From Bacillota bacterium (GTDB lineage: Bacteria; Bacillota; Clostridia; Christensenellales; Aristaeellaceae): a stretch of 25,613 nt of DNA. This document shows positions 1-7,600 of this stretch, piece after piece (positions within the stretch are counted from its first letter, which is position 1; every line of letters starts with the position of its first letter). The notes beneath the pieces were generated by a model. The model was given only the letters and a program-made list of their open reading frames with translations, was not told where the DNA came from and did no database searches. The stretch covers positions 1 through 25,613 of the forward strand of contig JAEVYX010000095.1 of NCBI GenBank assembly GCA_023392515.1, written 5' to 3'. Made by a program: the position numbers and the translations under genes.

Positions 1-10
1 GACTTTAAAT

Positions 11-173
11 CCGAAGCCAGCGACATGTGCGGTGGCTTCGGAAGCCTTGCACAGCAAGGTTTCCTTACACCCTTCACCGGCCGTGAGCATGGCTCACAGG
101 TGAAGGGTGCAGACTCGAAAAAGCGGCATAGCCACTTTTTCGACACGCTGACCCGTATCTGAACAGATACGGG
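11..173. repeat. Cluster of five consecutive hairpins (function unknown)
   Basis: Five inverted repeats lie almost end to end. (1) Arms 11-19 and 33-41, 9 bp. (2) Arms 41-50 and 54-63, 10 bp including one G-U pair, loop ACA. (3) Arms 68-78 and 99-109, 11 bp, with a second 6-bp stem inside it (83-88 and 92-97). (4) Arms 115-123 and 135-143, 9 bp, topped by GGC/GCC. (5) Arms 152-161 and 164-173, 10 bp with a 2-base gap. No open reading frame explains them. On the minus strand they follow directly after the SPOR-domain gene, so they could form the 3' end of its transcript. Hairpin 4 has an A-tract before and a T-tract after its GC core, so it could work as a weak bidirectional terminator. They could also belong to a structured RNA that starts outside the window. 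The pairing is seen directly; the role is not known. Confidence 0.6.
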
Positions 174-195
174 CTTAAATTATGGCATGGTTCAA

Positions 196-1032
196 TTAAC
201 TCAGTCCATTCAAATAGGTTTCTACCTGCGTCAGGATAAGGAGGGTTTCATACTTCATTTGGGTAGCCATTGCAACTGAACCTACGGTGGATTTTTCCGC
301 GGTTAACTTCGATGAAGCGGTTACCTGGGTTAGAATTGATAACAAATCCTTGATAACCGCAAGCCTGGGTTCCGGGAAGCGCTGGTTTATGACTTGGAAT
401 AATGTATCCGCCTGCTTGGAAAGGCCTGCCAAGGATGTCAGCACCTGTTCCATATCCATTTCACGCCCGTCCATGGAAACTGAAAGATCACAGAATTCTT
501 CCAGTACCGTCGGCAAAAATTGAAAGCCTGCTTCCAGGGCATCCAATTGTCCTGCAGCACCTTTTAGGCTTAGCACAATCTCGGGAAGCACTATTTCGTA
601 TACGTAGGAATCTATATCATGCTGGCTCTTTAACTGCTGCCGAACGGTTTGGGCATCTTCCCTTGTTGGGTACAGGGCCGCAAGAACCCGATATCGGCTG
701 TCGTGGCGCACAAAGCCTGCGGCACCCCTTTGCGCATAAGTAGCTGCCTGGATTTTTGCCGAATCTTCATTTTCATATGCGCCTAGCTGAATGGTAAACC
801 AGCTTCTGGATGTTATGGTAAGTTCCCTGGCCGTTGGGGTTTCATCAAATGAACCGGCTATCAGGGTAGGGGTAGGGGTCACTTTTGTTTCCACAATGAT
901 TCCACTGTTCCTGTCCCCCAGCAACCCGGACAAGATCAATAGGCACGACAAAAAAAGCAGCGCTGCCGTCAGTACCCGCTTTGCGCCGCCATGCGCCGGG
1001 TATGTCCGTTTTTCAACCTTTGTACTACGCAT
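196..1032 (-). CDS. Membrane-anchored SPOR-domain protein (SpoIIB-like architecture)
   Basis: This 278-residue protein probably binds peptidoglycan from the outer face of the membrane. Residues 1-19 are short and basic, 20-38 form one hydrophobic segment (VLTAALLFLSCLLILSGLL), and a Thr/Pro linker follows (about 50-58). A SPOR domain spans about 77-148, starting FTIQLGAYENEDSA and containing YRVLAALYPTREDA. SPOR domains bind glycan strands stripped of stem peptides. The remaining 130 residues look helical and match nothing I recognise. I chose the ATG at 1032 because AAGGAGG lies 7 bases upstream; an upstream in-frame start at 1062 has no such site. The order cytoplasmic tail, membrane helix, SPOR resembles SpoIIB, the forespore engulfment protein, but the C-terminal extension does not. 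The nearby promoter looks like a mother-cell sporulation promoter. The SPOR call is firm; a SpoIIB role is inference. Confidence 0.85.
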   Translation of the reverse strand: MRSTKVEKRTYPAHGGAKRVLTAALLFLSCLLILSGLLGDRNSGIIVETKVTPTPTLIAGSFDETPTARELTITSRSWFTIQLGAYENEDSAKIQAATYAQRGAAGFVRHDSRYRVLAALYPTREDAQTVRQQLKSQHDIDSYVYEIVLPEIVLSLKGAAGQLDALEAGFQFLPTVLEEFCDLSVSMDGREMDMEQVLTSLAGLSKQADTLFQVINQRFPEPRLAVIKDLLSILTQVTASSKLTAEKSTVGSVAMATQMKYETLLILTQVETYLNGLS

Positions 1033-1060
1033 ATTGATTCCTCCTTGTCCCAATCGATAC

Positions 1061-1089
1061 ACCCTATGACAGACAAGAAGGAAATATGC
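1061..1089 (-). promoter_or_regulatory. Candidate sigma-E-type sporulation promoter for the SPOR gene
   Basis: On the minus strand GCATATT (1089-1083) is followed after 14 bases by CATAGGGT (1068-1061). This fits the B. subtilis sigma-E pattern of an ATA-containing -35 and a CATANNNT -10. Transcription would start near 1054, just upstream of the ribosome-binding site (1046-1040) and the ATG at 1032. I found no good sigma-A promoter in the same gap. This is motif matching only. Confidence 0.4.
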
Positions 1090-1096
1090 AAAAACC

Positions 1097-1141
1097 TTGA
1101 AACAGCTTTTAACCTGTGTTAGGATAGGTTAAGCGGCTTAA
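1097..1141 (+). promoter_or_regulatory. Sigma-A promoter and operator-like repeat before the DUF6062 gene
   Basis: TTGAAA (1097-1102) and TAGGAT (1120-1125) are separated by 17 bases. The -35 matches consensus at five of six positions and the -10 at four of six. Just downstream TTAAGC-G-GCTTAA (1129-1141) is a perfect inverted repeat, and TAACCT...AGGTTA (1110-1115, 1126-1131) brackets the -10. Both repeats are placed where a repressor could act, but no regulator is identified. Confidence 0.45.
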
Positions 1142-1162
1142 GACTAAGGAAGGTGCAAGCTT

Positions 1163-1945
1163 TTGCGTTATCATATTGATACCATTCCTTTATGGGATGC
1201 AGTCAAGCTATCCGGCGAATGCCCTTTGTGTGCCATCAAGCGCAAGAACGAGCTGATTGAAATACAGCGCTTCTTGGGTGCTTCTGTTATGGAGCCGGAT
1301 ACACGAATACAAGTCAATGGTAAGGGCTTTTGTACCCATCATGCCTCCATGATGTTTGCAGAAAAAAACCGGTTGGGCATAGCGCTTTTAATGCATTCCC
1401 ATCTTGTCGAAACGGAAAAGAAACTGAAGGCTATCCTGCAAGCCGCCAAGAAGGCGGCAGATGATGGTGCGGATACACCGGCAATCAGCCGCTTTTTGGG
1501 CGGAAAGGGAACAGCCTCCATGACTTCGCTTACCAACGCAGCCAAGGAGCTTGAAGAAGTATCTTCTTCCTGCATCCTGTGCGAAAGCCTGAAAGCTAAT
1601 ATGGCGAGATATACTTATACCTTTTTATATTTATGGAAAACAGATATGGAATTTCGCAAAACGGTAGCAGAATCAAAGGGCATGTGCATTCCCCACGCCG
1701 GTCAACTGCTTTCCATGGCCGGGGATACGCTTTCCCACAGAGAATTGCCGCTGTTTATAGAGCAATTGATGGATTTGATGGAAACGAATTTAAAACGTAT
1801 TGAAAACGATTTGGAATGGTTTACTTTAAAATTTGATTACCGCAATTCGGACAAGCCTTGGAACAACTCAAGGGATGCAGTCGAGCGTACCATCAACAAG
1901 ATTGATGGTTGGTGTGTGGGAGAAGAACCATATCCAGAGAAGTAA
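1163..1945 (+). CDS. DUF6062 family protein with two CxxC/CxxH halves
   Basis: This 260-residue soluble protein matches what I know of the DUF6062 family, which has no assigned function. The N-terminus (YHIDTIPLWDAVKLSGECPLC) is the family hallmark. Potential metal ligands come in two sets: CPLC at 20-23 with CTHH at 57-60, and CILC at 137-140 with CIPH at 175-178. Each set is followed by an Ala and a hydrophobic stretch, so the protein looks like an internal duplication of a zinc-binding unit. There is no signal peptide or membrane segment. The start is a TTG at 1163 preceded by AAGGAAGGTG at about 8 bases; no ATG nearby has a comparable site. It has its own promoter, and its stop codon is one base from the stop of the convergent dCMP deaminase gene. 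Confidence 0.85.
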   Translation: MRYHIDTIPLWDAVKLSGECPLCAIKRKNELIEIQRFLGASVMEPDTRIQVNGKGFCTHHASMMFAEKNRLGIALLMHSHLVETEKKLKAILQAAKKAADDGADTPAISRFLGGKGTASMTSLTNAAKELEEVSSSCILCESLKANMARYTYTFLYLWKTDMEFRKTVAESKGMCIPHAGQLLSMAGDTLSHRELPLFIEQLMDLMETNLKRIENDLEWFTLKFDYRNSDKPWNNSRDAVERTINKIDGWCVGEEPYPEK

Positions 1946-1946
1946 G

Positions 1947-2402
1947 TTAATCTGCAGAGGTATATTGCTCCAGTTTTACTCCCGCTTCGCTAAATATCTC
2001 CAAGGAAAATGCGTCCGGGTATCCTTCCTGATACACAACTCTTTGGATTCCCGCATTGATAATCATCTTGGCACAAACGGAGCAGGGTTGGTGTGTGCAA
2101 TACAGCGTTGCCCCATCAATGGAAATTCCCAGCTTGGCTGCCTGGATAATAGCATTTTGCTCCGCATGGATGGCATAGCATAGCTCCGCTCTTGTTCCCG
2201 AGGGGATGTTCATCTTTCGCCGCATGCACTCTCCGCGTTCTTTACATGTGCGAAGGCCGGCGGGAGCTCCATTGTAACCTGTGGTCATAATCCGTTTATC
2301 TTTTACAATCACGGCGCCGATGCTTCGACCTTCCATATAACAGCTTGTCCATCCCGCAATCACATGTGCCAATTGCATAAATCGGTGATCCCATTTGTCC
2401 AA
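1947..2402 (-). CDS. comEB: dCMP deaminase (ComEB family)
   Basis: This cytidine-deaminase-fold enzyme is expected to convert dCMP to dUMP, feeding thymidylate synthesis in the cytoplasm. The zinc site is complete: HAE at 79-81 supplies the His ligand and catalytic Glu, and PCSVC at 106-110 supplies the two Cys ligands. The family stretch GAVIVKDKRIMTTGYNGAP lies at 29-47. I start it at a TTG at 2402, preceded by AGAGGGGG 8 bases upstream; this gives 151 residues, normal for the family. The reading frame stays open upstream, but that part does not resemble the family and contains the promoter. ComEB is the B. subtilis name. It sits in a competence operon there but stands alone here, so a competence role is not implied. 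A strong sigma-A promoter drives it. Confidence 0.93.
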   Translation of the reverse strand: MDKWDHRFMQLAHVIAGWTSCYMEGRSIGAVIVKDKRIMTTGYNGAPAGLRTCKERGECMRRKMNIPSGTRAELCYAIHAEQNAIIQAAKLGISIDGATLYCTHQPCSVCAKMIINAGIQRVVYQEGYPDAFSLEIFSEAGVKLEQYTSAD

Positions 2403-2430
2403 GACATAAGCCCCCTCTTTACTTGTGGAG

Positions 2431-2477
2431 ACACCGCAAGTTTTTTTTATTATACGGTGTTTGTACACCTCTGTCAA
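2431..2477 (-). promoter_or_regulatory. Consensus sigma-A promoter of comEB with overlapping inverted repeats
   Basis: On the minus strand TTGACA (2477-2472) and TATAAT (2454-2449) are both perfect consensus hexamers separated by exactly 17 bases (2455-2471). The spacer holds an inverted repeat, GGTGT-TTGT-ACACC on the plus strand (2456-2469). A further ACACCG at 2431-2436 pairs with CGGTGT at 2455-2460 and brackets the -10. So perfect a promoter under likely repressor sites suggests strong but controlled expression of the deaminase. The promoter is clear; the operator role is inference. Confidence 0.75.
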
Positions 2478-2528
2478 ACCAACATTTGAACCTGATCCGC
2501 GGCATATCCTCTTTCGGGGGGGATGCCC

Positions 2529-3866
2529 ATGGCAAAACAATCCATCCGGAAACAGGCGATGCTGCTTACCTTTACCAATACGCTGGTACGGGCGCTGGGA
2601 TTTGCAATGCGGGTATGGTTCTCCAGGGTTTTAGGAGCGGAAATCATGGGAATTATGGAGCTGTCAAGCTCTGTTCACATGCTGGCCATAACGCCGGCTA
2701 CGGCCGGTATTCCGCTAGCCGTCAGCCGTCTGACAGCAAAGGCTCCGCCTGACCGCAAGGAAGAAGCATTGCATGCCGCCAAGCTGCTGGTACGACGCAT
2801 TTCTCTGATCCTGATCCCCTCGTTTTTATTACTTTCACCGCTGTTTGCCCGTCTTCTAGGCGATGAGCGCACTTTTCCGTCCTTGATCATGAGCGCGCCC
2901 TGTATATTGATACTTGGCTATTCCGCCGCTTACAACGGGTATTGTTATGGCATGGAAAACGCCTGGCCGCCTGCCTTGAGCGAACTTACGGAGCAAGTGC
3001 TGCGGTTTTCGGTGGCTTTTCTTCTGCTAAAATCACTTCCAAACCTTTCCCCAGCCTGGATGGCTGCTGTTCCAGGGTTTTCCACTACTGTGGCCGAAGC
3101 GGTTGGTCTAGCGCTGGTGCTTTGGCTTTTGCATTTGCCAAGGGCAAAAACTCCGCCTTCGGAATCAACAAAGAAGCGGCTGTTCCGCCTCACCTTGCCG
3201 CCCACAGTAACCCGGCTATGCAACACAGCGCTCCGTTCTCTTAATGCCATTTTGATTCCAATGCGCTTAAGGTTTTCAGGACTTACCGCTGTAGAGGCGA
3301 CGGCCCGATTCGGTATGCTGACCGGCATGGTAATGCCGCTATTGATGCTCCCTTCTGTGTTCACCGGTGCTTTGGCTATGCTGTCCACACCGGCTATGGC
3401 AGCACGTGAAAATAATTTGCCTGCCCTTCGCAGCATTAGTTTTCGCCTGCTTATCGTTTCTGGGCTTACGGGAATAGTCTGCACGGCAGGCCTGTATCTT
3501 TTAGCGCCTATACTGGCTGTAAAAATGTACAGATTGCCGGAATTGGCACCCCTTATCCGTTATCTATGCCCTACGGTGTTCATGCTATCATTGCATCAGG
3601 TTTTAGGAGGAATGATCGCCGGCCTGGGAAGGCAAAAGCAAGCCCTCTATGGCACGCTTTTTGGTGCGGGAATCACGCTGGTATCCAGTTGGTTTTTAAC
3701 CGCATCCCCCGCTTTGCGTTTGTATGGCGCCGCCTTATCCTTCATGCTGGGTCAGGCTTGTACAGTTATCTGGAACTGTGTTGTACTGTTTCTTCGCTTA
3801 ACAAATAAATGCCCGCCTGCGGCGGGCATAGAGAATGATGGAGAAATTGCAAGTGCTCAAGTGTAA
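2529..3866 (+). CDS. SpoVB-like polysaccharide/lipid flippase (MOP superfamily)
   Basis: This polytopic membrane protein has about 445 residues and many hydrophobic segments. It belongs to the MOP exporter superfamily that includes SpoVB, MurJ and O-antigen flippases. The N-terminal part (LVRALGFAMRVWFSRVLGAE, then MELSSSVHML) is typical of SpoVB-type proteins. Such proteins move lipid-linked glycans or peptidoglycan precursors across the membrane; SpoVB is needed for spore cortex in B. subtilis. At 445 residues it is somewhat shorter than SpoVB. I chose the ATG at 2529, because the G-rich site (2516-2522) abuts the ATG at 2523 and leaves a usable 6-base gap only to 2529. It diverges from comEB and converges with the methyltransferase gene, with 7 bases between stops. 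I found no convincing promoter. Substrate is unproven. Confidence 0.82.
   Translation: MAKQSIRKQAMLLTFTNTLVRALGFAMRVWFSRVLGAEIMGIMELSSSVHMLAITPATAGIPLAVSRLTAKAPPDRKEEALHAAKLLVRRISLILIPSFLLLSPLFARLLGDERTFPSLIMSAPCILILGYSAAYNGYCYGMENAWPPALSELTEQVLRFSVAFLLLKSLPNLSPAWMAAVPGFSTTVAEAVGLALVLWLLHLPRAKTPPSESTKKRLFRLTLPPTVTRLCNTALRSLNAILIPMRLRFSGLTAVEATARFGMLTGMVMPLLMLPSVFTGALAMLSTPAMAARENNLPALRSISFRLLIVSGLTGIVCTAGLYLLAPILAVKMYRLPELAPLIRYLCPTVFMLSLHQVLGGMIAGLGRQKQALYGTLFGAGITLVSSWFLTASPALRLYGAALSFMLGQACTVIWNCVVLFLRLTNKCPPAAGIENDGEIASAQV
3799..3829 (-). terminator. Rho-independent terminator of the trmN6 transcript, inside the flippase gene
   Basis: ATGCCCGCC (3809-3817) and GGCGGGCAT (3821-3829) form a 9-bp GC-rich stem with a 3-base loop. 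On the minus strand it is followed by TTTATTTGTT (3808-3799). It lies 45 bases past the methyltransferase stop codon and within the coding end of the convergent flippase. On the plus strand no T-run follows, so it should terminate only minus-strand transcripts. Confidence 0.7.
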
Positions 3867-3873
3867 ATCTGCA

Positions 3874-4605
3874 TTAGGTGCGGTGATAGATGCGATCTAA
3901 TTCCTGGGTTGGATTTCCGGATGCGTCATACACGATCAGGGGCGGCAACAGGTGAAGCTGTGGCTTCCCATCCTTTACACCATCTATAAGCACCAAATTT
4001 GGAGGCTTATCGGCTTTAGGATAGACCAAGCGCAAGCGTTTGGGTTCTATTTTTTCCTGTCGCATAGCATCCATCAATTCTAACATTCTTTGAGCCGGAA
4101 AAACCATGGCAAGCCTTCCCCCGTTTTTCAACAAAAGCTTTGCTACATGCACGATTTCCAAAAGTGTGCAGGTTCCTTCGTGCCTCGCAATACGAAGCGC
4201 ATCCACGGGATTTTGCAGGGTGCTTCCCGCTTTACCATAAGGCGGGTTGCAGATTACAAGATCTTTTTGGCCTCTTGGCAATACGTCCGCGGCCTGGCGC
4301 AGATCCTTCTCATGAATGGTGATTCGTGACTCTAAGCTGTTGAGGGTAACACTTCTTCTTGCCATATCTGCCATATCAGGCTGAATTTCGAATGCATCAA
4401 AGACGGTGTGTGCAGCCCGTCCGCTGATCAAAAGGGGCAGGATGCCGGTGCCGGTGCCCAAATCAGCCACCCTGTCCCCCGGACGTGCCATGGCAAAATC
4501 GGAAAGGAGCACGGCATCCATTCCAAAGCAAAACATTTGCGGGTTCTGGATGATCTTCAAGCCGCAAAACTGGAGATCATCCACACGTTCCAAGGGGTTT
4601 GACAA
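3874..4605 (-). CDS. trmN6: tRNA1(Val) adenine-37 N6-methyltransferase family (TrmN6/YabB)
   Basis: This 243-residue SAM-dependent methyltransferase has motif I, VADLGTGTGILPL, at 46-58 and the NPPY catalytic motif at 120-123, which marks amino-group N6-adenine methylation. The opening (NPLERVDDLQFCGLKIIQ) and the GMDAVLLSDFA stretch are characteristic of the YabB/YfiC group, whose E. coli member methylates A37 of a valine tRNA. Activity on that tRNA in Bacillota is inferred from family. AGGGGAG (4620-4614) lies 8 bases before the TTG at 4605 and only 2 bases before an alternative TTG at 4611, so I use 4605. It begins 18 bases after the SpoIID-SH3b stop and is probably co-transcribed with that gene. 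In B. subtilis yabB lies near yaaT (ricT), and the same neighbourhood is preserved here. Confidence 0.85.
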   Translation of the reverse strand: MSNPLERVDDLQFCGLKIIQNPQMFCFGMDAVLLSDFAMARPGDRVADLGTGTGILPLLISGRAAHTVFDAFEIQPDMADMARRSVTLNSLESRITIHEKDLRQAADVLPRGQKDLVICNPPYGKAGSTLQNPVDALRIARHEGTCTLLEIVHVAKLLLKNGGRLAMVFPAQRMLELMDAMRQEKIEPKRLRLVYPKADKPPNLVLIDGVKDGKPQLHLLPPLIVYDASGNPTQELDRIYHRT

Positions 4606-4623
4606 TAGCAACGCTCCCCTGTC

Positions 4624-7600
4624 TCATTCATCATTGGGGAAAATCATATACTGGGTCATACAATAGCCTTCCTTATCCAGATAGCGCACCTTGCACCAGG
4701 TTTCGCCCCGCATGGTAACCGTCAGTGTTTCCCCTTTGGGCATTTCCATAATCAATGTTGCAGTTTCACTGCATGCTTCACGAAGGTTAAGGCTACTGTT
4801 AACCGGGTTTATAATGGCCACCTCGTTCTCGACCGACACCATGGTGGGGTCCAGAACAGGCTGCTCTGGCAGCGATACTTCAGGATTTGCTGCAGGGGCC
4901 TGCTCTGTGGTATCAGTTTCCGTAAGCGCAGGTGGGGTTGTATCCGTTTGCTGTGCGGGTGTTGAGGAAGATGTATCGGTTTGAGCCGTATCACCAGTTC
5001 CTCCGGTAACCGTGTTATCCGCTGCAGGACTGGCAACAGCTGCTGCAGCAAGTTCTGTTGGCTTCAGGAAGGCGAGATATTTCGTCATGGCATAACCGGT
5101 CATCCCATTATAGGATACATTGGACCAGGTACTCCCCTTTGAATATACTGTCACAGGGGAAAGCCGCGGGATAGTGCAAACAATATTGGCACTGCTGTCA
5201 GGCTTTAACCGCAAGTTAAGTGATCCTGAAGAGGTATACACCCATGCGTTTTGTGTTGATCCATCCCCGGATGGCGGCGCTTCGGTGAAAGCAAGGTACT
5301 GACTCATGACATAACCTGTTTTTCCACCATAAGCCACCTTACACCATGAGGTTCCCTTTTCCAGCAGCGTAACCCGGCTGTACTGAGGGATGGTCAGCAG
5401 AATTCTGCTTCCTGAAACCGCACTCTCGCGCAAGTTCAGTGAGCCGGATGACGTATTTACCCAAGCAAGCGGCTCCGGGGTGGCTGTGGGTGCAATCGAT
5501 GCCGATGGGGATGGCGATGGCGTGCTGCCCCCCTGAGAGTCGCTGGGAGTCGGAGTGGGTGTTGGCGTAGATGATGGGGGCGGCGTAGGCGTTGGAGTAA
5601 CCGACCTAAAGCCAAGATAGCTCGTCATGACATAGCCAGTCTGCCCACCATAAGAGACCTTGCTCCAGGTAACGCCTTTTTCCAGTAAATTTACCTCCGC
5701 ATATTGCGGAATCCGTGAAAGGATTTGTGCGCCAGGTTTCCCCTCACTTCTTAAATTCAATGATCCTGAAGTTGTATTCACATACGCAACGGTAATCGTG
5801 CCGGGAACAGGCGTGGGAGTTCCGTCTGAAGGAAATTTCAGGTACACGGTCATGACATATCCTGTCTGCCCGCCATAGGTCACTTTGGACCATGTATCCC
5901 CTTTTTCCTGCACCGAAACCGTTGCCGCCATAGGAATGCGCCCAATAATTGAACCGCCTTGGGTCGCCCTTAAATTCAACGACCCTGATTGCGTATTCAC
6001 AATAGCTGTGGAGGGTGCAGGGGTGGCTGTTGGGGGCGGAGTGGTGCTTTGGGCTGGCGGTTCTGTACTTACCGACGGATCAGGGGTGGGTGTGGGCGTC
6101 GGTGTTGGCGAGGGTGTTGGTGTCGGTTCCAAAAAGGTCAGATATTGGGTCATGACATAACCCGTCTTTCCAAGGTAAATCACCTTGCACCAAGTACTCC
6201 CCTTTTCAAGAACAGTTACTTTTTCGCCCTTGGGAATAGTGGTCAAAATTGTTGCTCCAGAGGACGCGGATTTGCGCAGGTTAAGGGAGCCAGACAAGGT
6301 TGTCACCTGTGCCAGATTGGTATTTGGATCCTGGGTAGGTGCAGGTGTATTTGCATCTGTTATGAAGGTTAAGAAGCTGGTCATTACATATCCATCATAG
6401 CCTGCGTATTTCACCCTGCTCCAGGTATCCCCTTTTGTTATCACATCGATAACGGTATATTGGGGAATGGTGCAAAGGATTGTACTTCCTGTTTTTCCCT
6501 GAGTCCTCATGTTAAGGGAACCCGATTGAGTCGTTACCTGGGCCTTTGCGGTTATAACAGGTTCTTCTTCCGGCAGTTCTTCGCCTGCAAACACAAGGTA
6601 TTGCTTCATGGCAAACCCAGATACACCCTCATACCGCACTGCGCAGAAGGGGTCACCCTTTTCCGTTACCACGACGCTTTCCCCTTCAGGAATATTCAGC
6701 AATATGGTACCTTCCAGGCTGGGCGTTTCCCTTAGGTTGAGCGAACCGCTGGTACCGCTGACTACTGCTTCTACTTCTCCTTCTCCCAAAGGCGGTTCTT
6801 CTTCTGTGGGGTCGCCGGGTTCTCCTGTGAAAACAAGATAGTCAGAAACAATATACCCAACAGTCGACTGATACTGCACACGGCACCAGGTGCCATCATT
6901 GCGCAGCACTGTTACATTCGTTCCATGATTTAATGTTTTAAGAACTTCTGCGTTGGTGGAGGCGGAACTTCTCATATTGACTGTGCCTGTACCGCCGGGA
7001 AGGGTAACCACCGCATTGTTATTAACCGGGTCGGATGTCTTGGCAGGGTATGTATCGGAAAAGGATAGGAAATCTGTGGAGGCATACGCAATAATGGCGC
7101 CATATTGAATGTAGGCCCATTGATTGGCTTTGCTAAAGACCGATAGAATTGCGCCTGATGGGGCAGTGCCTACGATGGTGGCACCTGCTATCCCTTCTGC
7201 CCGCAAATTCAAGTAATTGCTGGCCGTTACAACGGCATAGCCAGATACTTGAGTCGGTGTTTTGTCTGTTGTTTCAGGGGCGGTGCCTGAAATATTTAAG
7301 GCGCTTGTCTGTACATAGCCTTTGATTCCGCCATATTGAATAAAGCTCCAATCACCATTCACTGCCCAAACTTCCACCGGCACACCGTGAGGCACACCGC
7401 CAATGACGGCGGCAGTCAAACTTGCAGAAGCGCGAATTCCCAGCAAATCGGAAGCATTAACCAGTTCCACTACGGCTGTAGCCGGGGCGTCGCTTTGATC
7501 CAGGTCAGCAGGTGTTTCCACCGTCGTCTCCTCTTGTGGAGTGCCGGAAGAGATTGCGCTTAAAATCGTATTTGTAAAATTATGCTGGATCCGCTTGCAG

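Noticed and set aside
2441..2448. Run of eight T as a plus-strand terminator
   Set aside because: No stable stem precedes it on the plus strand, and it lies within the promoter region of comEB.
2503..2510. CATATCCT as a sigma-E -10 for the flippase gene
   Set aside because: Transcription would begin inside the ribosome-binding site, and there is no acceptable -35 at the right distance.
2403..2540. N-terminal extension of the dCMP deaminase by 46 residues
   Set aside because: It would include the consensus promoter and does not resemble the family; the TTG at 2402 gives the normal length.
4639..7473. Regularly spaced repeats as a possible CRISPR array
   Set aside because: The period is about 190 bases or more, the frame is open throughout, and the similarity is at protein level: these are SH3b domains.
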